DNA of 64,000 nucleotides, taken from positions 323,501 through 387,500 of the forward strand of contig JAJTWR010000401.1 in assembly GCA_021613335.1 (NCBI GenBank), in the 5' to 3' direction. Positions 40,947 through 64,000 of the stretch are shown here, piece by piece. Each line of letters opens with the position of its first letter. The first letter of the stretch is position 1. The translations under genes and the position numbers were made by a program. A model generated the notes under the pieces. It ran no database searches and was not told where the DNA came from. It was given only the letters and a program-made list of their open reading frames with translations. This DNA is from Whitmania pigra. Lineage: Eukaryota; Annelida; Clitellata; Hirudinida; Haemopidae.

Positions 40947-43900
40947 CTATATTGCTTGCTGGTTGTGGACGACTATGGAGGCCATCCTGTTGTCTCCATC
41001 GTCTCGATCATCACGATCATCATCATCATCATCTCCACTACTGCAGGCATCGACATGAACGGTGTTGCCGTCGTTACTGGTGAGTATATCAACTTTTGCG
41101 TTGTTGTTGTTGTTGTTGTTTATGTTGACGACGCTCGACCGTTCCTCACCTAAGTCGATTATGAAGTGCTGTACGGAGTGATCTCCACGTCGACCCTTGA
41201 ATTCCGGTCTCTCAGAAATGCGATCGTTTCCGCAGCACGGATCGTCTCTGAGGTCAAAGTCGTTGACCTCTGCAGAGGTGACCGATTGGTCGGGCGGAGG
41301 AGTCGTAGCTTCAGTTTTCTCTGCAACTGTCGGTTGATTCGGTTTAGTCTGCAAGTGATAGTTTGGCACCGAAGAATCGTTAAGAGAATGGAGAGTAGTC
41401 TTTGATTTTTTGCGTGACGACCATTTAACTTTTGTATCTTTGGTGATTGGTGGACATGGCGATGACGACGATGACGCGTCGACGGCCTTTTTAATCTTTT
41501 TCTTCTTGAATTTCTTCATTTTCTTTCCCAGAGTGAGATTCGAAACCTCACCTGCCGGATCTTCGGCACCGTTAATTCCCTCGTCGCCGACATCGCCCCT
41601 GCCGCCGATGTCACCGTAGCTGACTCCGCAAAAACAGCTGTCGATTCCAAACCCTCCGACAGCACCGTCCTCTTCGTTGTCGCCGAACGATCGCAATTCT
41701 TCAAAAAATTCTTCCAAACCCGCTCGATCTTCTTCCTCCATCATTCCATCTTCGGAGCCCGGATCTTCCGAAGGGCGCTCTAACGACTCGGGCATTCTGA
41801 TCGGCCGAGGCTCGAGGTCGAAGGTTATGTCGGCGTCGAAGATGACGGACTCCGTCTTGAGACACTCGGCCTCTATGACCGTGATGCAGTTTCCGACGTC
41901 GATGAGTTCGAGGAGCTTGAGGAGGTACTGCTGTTGCATCTTGTACTGCTCCCTCAGTCTCGACAGCTGCTGCTGTCCGTACTCTCTGATCTTGCAAACC
42001 TGATTGTTGTAGTTCTCTCTCATCTTTTCCACCCTCTGAGACCTGTAGTCCTTCAACCGACCGCACCTGTACGAGCAAGGTGGTGAGAAGTGCCAAAGGT
42101 AAAAATGGCAAATGTATGTTTTTAGTAAAAAATTAATCTGTCCGCATTCACTATTGTGGCACATCATCATCATCATGACTTCAACTCTTTACTCAATCAA
42201 AATTTATTCAGGCCAGCTAAATATAATTAGTCATTGCTACAAACCAACCAACCCAGTATCATAGGTCTCCCTGAGCTTGTCCACCTGTTGTGAGCAGTTG
42301 TCTTTGATCCTCGATGACTGAAAGGCATAATGTTCCCTCATCCTGTCCATGTGGTGGAGGATGGTCGTGACAGTCGCTTGCTTGTATGTCCTCAACCTGT
42401 ATTAGCAGAGGCATTGGCATCATATAAATTCCTTTAGGCTGTATAGTTAAGTATGTAAATATTAAATGGATATGAATAAGAATATTATAATAATTATATA
42501 TATATATATATGGGACTATATGGGTACGTCTAGATTAAGGTCCATTATGCCATCTAGATAAAGACATTATTCGAACAATGCTACCGTATAGATCATCACC
42601 ATCGTCAGTCTTAACCACCTTACACCTTGTGGAGCAATAAATAATAGTAACAGTAAAAATAGTTAAATTTATATAGCGCCTGAGAAGCTGACACCCTTTA
42701 TATAGCGCCAATTCCCAACGGAACAACGTCAGCGACGCATGCTAGGCTACAAACACGACACTGTGCCAGACTGTGCACTTTTCGGCTGCGAAGCTTAAAG
42801 GAACGAGGCAAAAACTACTCGACCAACTTGGGTAAGTGGAATGTGAGTGGGTAGCCTGAGTAGCGGAGAGTCAACCTGGGGTGAGATAATTGATGATAGG
42901 AGGAGGAGGAGGAGGAGAATTTATACCAACGAAAGATGATTTTTATTTTATTTTTTATTTTATTATTTATTTTATTTTATTATTTATTTTATTTTAAACA
43001 ACAGCAAAAAACAAACAAGCTGCATGAATTTATTGTGAACTTGAGGCTGCATAACAATGAACTTTGATCAGACTGTTAACGATTATAGAAGTGGTGGTGG
43101 TGATGATAATGATGATGATGATGATGGCGATGATGATGATGATGATGATAATGGCTTACAACATGTAGTAACTTTTGTAAGAAGTGAAAAAGATTAAAAC
43201 AGACCAGCATCAACTGAGGTCATGATATCGATGATGACGATGATGATGATGATGATGACGATGATGAAGATGATGACGACGACGACGGCGATGATGACGA
43301 CGAAAATTATGGTGATAATGACGACAACTGTCTCTTCAAACAATTGCCATTTCACTAGATAGATGGATGGATGGATGGATGTATGGAAGGAATTACATCT
43401 TTGCATTCCAAGCGATGGCTAGGCAAAAAAGCAGGGTAGGAAATATTTGTAAAATATGAATTCTGCACTTGAAAGGAGAGGCGGCTGATAACAATTCAAA
43501 GAAAATTTCAGAACATTCTCAGCGATGACGATGGCCATGATGATGATGATGATGATAATAATGATTATGATGACAGTGATGGTCTTCAACTGATGAAGAT
43601 GTATTAGGTTTAGTTTTCAAATAGCCATAACCACGCCTTGGGTTAACCTCACTAGCTATTATCATATCATAATGTACATCGTAATGATAAAAGTTGCCAG
43701 ACAGTTTTGATGATGGTGATGATGATGATGATGATGATGATGAGAGATTCAGTGACTCAATCTCGATGACAGATCAGTTAATATTTCAATCACCAACTGC
43801 TTCAAAAATGTGTCAATGCAGTTCAAATTAGCATCGACTCTTAAACAACTGTTGCCATTTGGGTTTCATAAATTCATAATTTGTTTTTTATTTTTATTTT

Positions 43901-46900
43901 TAATGACAGAAGAAAAAACAAAATGAACAAAAATCCTGGCCATCTAATCAATCAAGAGCTCGGGTTATTGCCCTATCCTCATCATCATCATCATCATCCT
44001 TCTCCTCCTCATCATCATCATCATCATAATCAGTACAGCCTTTGTAAGGTAATTGATATAAAGGCACAAGTGAGGATATAAAAAGCAGTTTCAAATGCAC
44101 CTTCGTATTTCAACTCTCACGTGCACTGCATTTGCAGACTGGTAGGAAGTGAAATTAAGCTGCGATGGCCATGATGATGATGATGATGATGATGGTGGTG
44201 ATGATGATGGTGATGATGACGATGACGATGACGACCACGACGATGGTTATGGTAATGATGATGATGGTAACGATAATGACCAACAGGCAATAAGTTAGTA
44301 AAACTATTCTTTTGTTGTGATAAACATTTCTGATCATCACTACCATTATCACCAAATTCACCATCACCACCACAATCACATAATCATTATCACAATTCTT
44401 TATCTCTCAAAGCAGGACAGTATTTTCCGGAGCACAATCCAAGTAGGTTGAATCCCATGACTTGGAGAACTTATTTTTAGATTGGGCTGATGATGATGAT
44501 GATGATGATGCTGTTGGTGTTGATGATGGTTAGGATGCTGTTGAAGATGATGATGATAATGGGTCTGGAGGTGATGATGATAATGAGTGTTGACGACGAT
44601 ATTGATTCTGGTAATGAATACTAAAGGTGATAATAGCATCGTGGATGATCTCTTATTGCAACCTGTTGATCGCTCGGCAACACCTTCGCAAAGTCACAAG
44701 TTCAAAGGTCAAGAGAATGACGTTGAATCCAACAAGGGAGCAGGTGTCGGAAGTCACGACTCGAATGCTTTTTGTCGGAATTCGTGATAATGTCAATATA
44801 TTGTATCAAATTATTTGTAATAAAAGTTATTAATATTATACTAATTGTAATAATGTCAAATTATTTGTAATAATATTACACTAATTGTAATAATGTCAAA
44901 TTATTTCTAATAATATCAAACAGTTTGGAATAATACTAAATTATGCTTAATAACTTAAGATGGTTAAGTTATTTGCAGCAATGCACAATTATTCGTCTTG
45001 TTTTATGACCTCATAATTCCAATTATTCCAACAGTTTGCAATAATACACAATTATTTGGTTGTCACATTTTCCCCACATAATTCCAATTATGCAGAACAA
45101 CTCAATTCATCAGTGGACGAGGGAGGATTTGAACTCTCCACCTTTGGGAATGAAACAAATTCAGAATGAAAACTATTAGTGGTCGAAGAAATAGGTGATT
45201 GGAAATAAATGCCATTCGTAAATAACATTCCACAAATCAGCTCCGATTGCACAGTAACATAGCAGTGTTGCAAAAGGATGATTATATGGTTATATTGATG
45301 TCAGGTTTAATTGAAAAGTCTAAAAGTAAAAGAAATTTGATTTTAATAATAATATATAATATATATAATATCGTGGCAACGACAATGCTGTTTGTGAAGA
45401 GGGCGATGGTTACGATTGCATTAATAATTACAACTCAAAACAAATTAATTAATAAATTAACTAATAAGCTAATAAGAGAAATAAACACCTATCGGACTTT
45501 TGCATTCCTTTTCAAACAACGACAAACGACACTCACTTGTCCACTCGTGCCGTTTTGAAGGCGTACAACTGGTCCATCGTGGCGGACTTGAAAGCCAGCA
45601 GCTTGTCCATCTTGGCAGTCCTGTACGCCGAGAAACGACCCATCTGAGTCGTCTTGAAGCCGCTCATCTTTTCCAGGATCTCGCGGATGCTCTTCTTCTT
45701 CCTCTTCTCTTTCCGACTGCACGTGTTGAAGGCGTACCGAACGGCCCCGAGCACGGCCGAGGCCACGAAGAACCCGCCGGCCGTCGCCGCCCCCAAGATC
45801 ATGCTGGCGACGGACGTTCTCGTCAGGACGGCGTAGTCGAGTTTGACGGAGAAGACGGAGTGAGGGAGCGAGGAGTCGAACGAGGGGAGAAAGTCCGTCA
45901 AGTTCCGGTCGACCGAAAAGCAGACGAAATCGCCTCCGTCGCTTTTGAGTACTTCGCGGATGAAAAGGCTCCCGTCGGACAGCACGACGAACCTGTTCTT
46001 AGCGTCGAGGGTGCTGTCGTTCAAAAAACGGTCGACGTCGACCGAGGTGTCGTTCGAGAAACGAACGAACGTCTCTTTCCTATTGGTCAGCCACGCGACG
46101 TTGTCCGAGTCTGGCAAGCCCGGACAGCCGATGAGGAGCGACTCCCCAATTTGAGCAATTATTTTAGGTTTCAAAACCGATGGACTTGAAAAACCGGAAT
46201 ATGGACACTTCTTCGTCAAGCCTTCGACGGCTTCTTTCACAGTCCGGTACGAATCGTTCGTGTTTGGATCGATGCAAGAAAAGCCAACGAGATTGAAATG
46301 TTTTTTCTTCCGGCCGACGATTTGCAAAGCTTGCAAAGATCTCAGAGAAAAGCAGTCACATTCGAGCATGTTGTTGGAAACGTCGACGAACGACAAATTG
46401 CCCAAATCGTCTGGAAACGTGAAATGCCTCATCGAATTCGAGCTCAGATCCAAATGTTCGAGCTGCATGCGTGTTTGCGACGAGTCCTGCAGGAAATCTA
46501 TTGTTTCCAAGCGAGGATTGTTTCGGACCTCGAGAAGTTTCAACCGAGTCAGAGCAAACAAGGACTGCTTTTCCATCTTCGACAAAAGAGGCATGAAGTT
46601 TATGAGTAAGACTTTTAGAGACTTGAGGTCGACGAACGAAAAATCTGGAATCACGTGAATGGGATTACCGCTCAGATCGAGGTGCCGAAGATCGGGCAAG
46701 AAGCCGAAGGCTGCCGAGGGAAGGAAAGCAAGCTTGTTAAACTTTAGATCCAATTTTTGGAGCTTCAAAAATTCATTTTCAACTCTGAAGCTCTCGACGA
46801 GGTTGTAAGACAAGTCGAGGAAAATTAGCTCCGAGCCGTTCCTCTTGCTCGACATCAGAAATGCATCCATTCGATTCTTCGACACGACCAACTCTCTAAG

Positions 46901-47263
46901 ATCTCGAAGCTTTGCGTCGAGTAATTTGAAATTCAACTTTGTGAGCCTGTTGTCCGTTAGATCGAGTTTTTTTAGAGTTTGTGGTAGTCTCGTGATGTCG
47001 TGCGGCTTGAGTTCGCCGATTAGATTGGAGCCGACCATCAGGCTTTCGACTCCCTGCAAACCTTCCACCTCTAGTGGTATTCGTACCAGCGATAGCCTCT
47101 CGCAGATCAGGCTGTTTCCATTTAGTTGGCATTCTCCAGAGTAGACAACTGAATTCTGGAAACAGATCTGGATTTGCAAAGCAATGAATGCAAATACCTG
47201 AAGAACATTGTTCGACCTGAAATTCTTTCCGATATCTCCAATTCGTCCACCATCGCTCAGCAT
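40947..47263 (-). CDS. LRR-Ig single-pass receptor with long cytoplasmic tail (complete)
   Basis: Exons 45537-47263, 42253-42396 and 40947-42066 join at phases 2 and 2 to give 996 aa. Residues about 20-40 are hydrophobic (signal peptide or anchor). A Cys pair (GECQLNGNSLICE) is the LRRNT. Leucine-rich repeats follow to about residue 330 (LKKLDLTDNRLTKL, LIFLDLSYNLVESF, LRHLDLSGNPIHVI, LEHLDLSSNSMRHF), then an LRRCT (NNMLECDCF). One Ig domain is at about 360-470 (C..W, then LFIREVLKSDGGDFVCFSV) and a TM helix at about 483-512. The tail starts with basic residues, then tandem 11-residue amphipathic repeats, a helical region (REYGQQQLSRLREQYKMQQQ) and an acidic, Ser/Asp-rich end. LRR-Ig proteins usually act in cell adhesion or as co-receptors; this one is not identified. 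The start Met could lie further downstream. Confidence 0.85.
42665..42775 (-). mobile_element. SINE family A, diverged partial copy
   Basis: Carries two tatatagcgcc tail motifs and caaacacgacactgtgcc, but the A-box end is poorly kept. Intron 1 of the LRR-Ig gene. Confidence 0.55.
42950..45000. repeat. Patches of GATGAT/TCATCA and TAATGTCAAATTATT repeats in LRR-Ig intron 1
   Basis: GATGATGAT blocks lie at 43.09-43.15, 43.23-43.31, 43.53-43.57 and 43.71-43.74 kb, TCATCATC at 43.98-44.03 kb, further GATGATGGT blocks at 44.16-44.27 and 44.48-44.59 kb, and an AT-rich tandem unit (caaattatttgtaataat) at 44.80-44.95 kb. On the minus strand (coding sense) they read mostly as TCATCA. No exon was found inside this 3.1-kb intron. 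Confidence 0.7.
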
Positions 47264-49039
47264 TTCTTTGTTGATTGGAAACCTTTTTCAATCTTTCTTT
47301 CTACGTCGTTTTAATCCAGAAAACTTGGCAGTTTCACTCGCGCAAATCACCTAAATATTTGCAAACTCTAATTTATTTTTGATATGCTAATAAACTGAGC
47401 TCTTAACTCGTTTATTGTTGCCCGCAAAGGACAAAACTCGCAGACACGCAGATAAAGCATATACGTTCGCTCAGCTGTAATTGAAAACATGTATTTATTT
47501 GGGCATAGAAGGTCAATTGAATGCTATTTTAACGAATTAATTTATTGTAGAGCACGTATTTTGAGTATGATGAATTATTATCACTTTATTGAAACTTGAT
47601 AATACCTTCACAACTCTATTCCTAGCTCGAGCAATAACTCGATGTTTTTGGTGATTTTCAAATCGGACAGACAACTGCTTTTTAATTTTGCTGGAAATGT
47701 CGTCTAACGATGTGGGATTTCAAATTATTAATTGTTGTTTGTTATTATTATATTTCATGCAATTACTTAAATTGTTTCTGCAATTATAATCCAGCAAAAA
47801 TAAGCATTATTTAAATCGTATGAGATTTTTTGGGAAGTATTAGATGCTAGAAAGCTTGACATATATCAAACATCAAGTGAAACATTTGTGAAAAAAGTGA
47901 AACGATGATTGAAGTGCTTAGAAAATTGATTTATAGTTTCATGAGAATAAAGAGAGCAGAAATATGCATCCTTGTTTCATTTGAAATGTGATATTAGTAA
48001 CATTAATTTGAGTGGATGGAAGTCCTTTGCATTTTAAAGAACATTTAAAATCATATTTAAATCAAGCAATATTAAAACATGAAAATATTTATAACTCTAT
48101 TAAAGAAGGCAGAATAATTTCATGTCATTGGATAACTAGTTTACAAGATGCAACTGCAGACAAGCAATTTAAATTAATGTTGGAATCTTTGCAGTTGAAG
48201 TTTTGAAGGAATGTTAAAAATTTGTTGACTCCAACAACTCCAATTTTCTGAATCTGAATGGCTATCAATGAATCTTGTTCAATATGAATGCGAATATGAA
48301 ATTTTATTTCAATATTTATTTAATTACCAAACTTTGCTCCTTGATTAAGTCCAGAGAATCAAGAGCAGAAGTTAAAGTTACAATATTAATTATTTTAATT
48401 AATTAATTGTTTGATTAATGTTCATTCATTTTAATTGTTGAACACTCAACATATGTAATTTATTATGAATTGTGATTTAATCGATATAATCGTTTATTTT
48501 TTATTATTATAAATTAAGACGTACCAAAATAATATTAAACTCATTTAACATTAATTTGAACGAAATTATTATTGCGGATTATGACATGGCAATCCAGCAA
48601 TAAATAATCACTCTGGTGACCAAAAGTAAAATGGTTATTTTGAATCACAAGCACACATACACTTACACACACACAAGCACACATACACTTACACACACAA
48701 GCACACATACACTTACATACACAAGCACATGTACGTACACATGCAAGTACGCACAGTGCCGGATTTATGAGGGTTTATGCTGGGGATGGACATGGCCTTT
48801 TCCGTAATTTTTTAAATAATAAAAAAAAAATCAAATAAAAAAAATCATTAAATCTGTTTTGATTGAATACTTCTTTCTTACAAATTATTTCAATATCTTA
48901 CTACATCGGACGAAAATGTTAATACCTCTGCCCTCATCATCCCCACCATCATCATCATCATCATCATCATCATCCCACATCATCATCACCATCATCGCCA
49001 TGGAAATCACCACCCATCTCCACTTTCCAACAGCAACAG
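47264..49039. other. Divergent spacer between LRR-Ig gene and dynein gene
   Basis: Shared upstream region of two genes pointing apart. It holds an ACACAAGCACACATACACTT repeat (48.65-48.74 kb) and an AT-rich stretch. The missing first exon(s) of the dynein gene probably lie here or further upstream on the far side of the spacer. An open frame of 64 codons at 48012-48206 (FKEHLKSYLNQAIL) matches no family I know. Confidence 0.4.
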
Positions 49040-63911
<14,872 letters not shown>

Positions 63912-63933
63912 GTGAGTGTTATACAAATGATCT

Positions 63934-63985
63934 CAGGCCTTCCGATGCTTACTCTTAAGCGCTATATAAATAAATAACTAAATAA
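63934..63985 (+). mobile_element. SINE tail fragment
   Basis: cttccgatgcttactcttaagcgctatataaataaataac matches the 3' end of the SINE family (CGCTATATAAATR); no head is visible. It lies directly after the last exon seen. Confidence 0.55.
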
Positions 63986-64000
63986 ATAAATGTTATATTA

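Noticed and set aside
45500..46189. Long plus-strand frame opposite the LRR-Ig gene
   Set aside because: A shadow of the GC-rich minus-strand exon; Arg/Val/Asp-rich with no motif.
48012..48206. 64-codon frame starting MDGSPLHFKEHLKSYLNQAI
   Set aside because: Has an ATG and reads protein-like, but no homologue recognised and no supporting splice sites; left as unassigned.

Overview
The window is animal nuclear DNA, not prokaryotic. Its genes are split by many short GT-AG introns, the background is AT-rich, and simple repeats and tRNA-derived SINEs fill much of the non-coding sequence. Gene content (an axonemal dynein heavy chain, a REJ/PLAT polycystin-1-like protein, an EIPR1 WD40 protein, a TRIM protein, a dispanin) indicates a metazoan. 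Together with overall feel it suggests an invertebrate, perhaps a lophotrochozoan such as an annelid or mollusc; I cannot fix the species.

Layout: 1-1.8 kb, nothing recognised. 1.8-5.8 kb (+), a complete ten-exon EIPR1/TSSC1 gene whose spliced frame gives 387 aa. 6.4-23.6 kb (-), a gene of about 35 exons for a PKDREJ/polycystin-1-like protein of about 2,000 aa (signal peptide, small Cys-rich module, REJ region, GAIN/GPS-like region, PLAT, polycystin channel). It converges on EIPR1. 24.3-25.5 kb (+), a small CS-domain gene. 27.5-29.4 kb (+), a two-exon RING/B-box/coiled-coil (TRIM-like) gene. 31.0-32.5 kb (-), the C-terminal exons of a GOLD-domain protein. 34.5-35.3 kb (-), a two-exon dispanin (CD225). 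About 36 kb (+), a 3' relic of a non-LTR retrotransposon, followed at 36.6-37.3 kb by a broken, intronless homeobox gene. 40.9-47.3 kb (-), a three-exon LRR-Ig single-pass receptor with a long tail. 49.0-63.9 kb (+), 33 consecutive exons of an inner-arm axonemal dynein heavy chain (DNAH3/7/12 type), from the stem to AAA2, running off the right edge.

I rebuilt the exons by reading frame, splice phase and known family sequence. Most junctions are phase-consistent; the doubtful ones are flagged. No operon-like logic is expected. The dynein and the polycystin/REJ protein are both cilium or sperm associated in other animals, but their proximity here may be chance.

The most interesting points are: an 18-bp minisatellite that starts exactly at an EIPR1 5' splice site and stays in frame; introns made of GATGAT/TCATCA repeats whose orientation follows the direction of transcription; frequent pyrimidine at intron position +3; a polycystin-1-like protein with no visible PKD repeats and a GPS lacking the usual cleavage triad; an 11-residue amphipathic repeat in the LRR-Ig receptor tail; a homeodomain lacking Trp48; and a young-looking SINE family with about nine copies.
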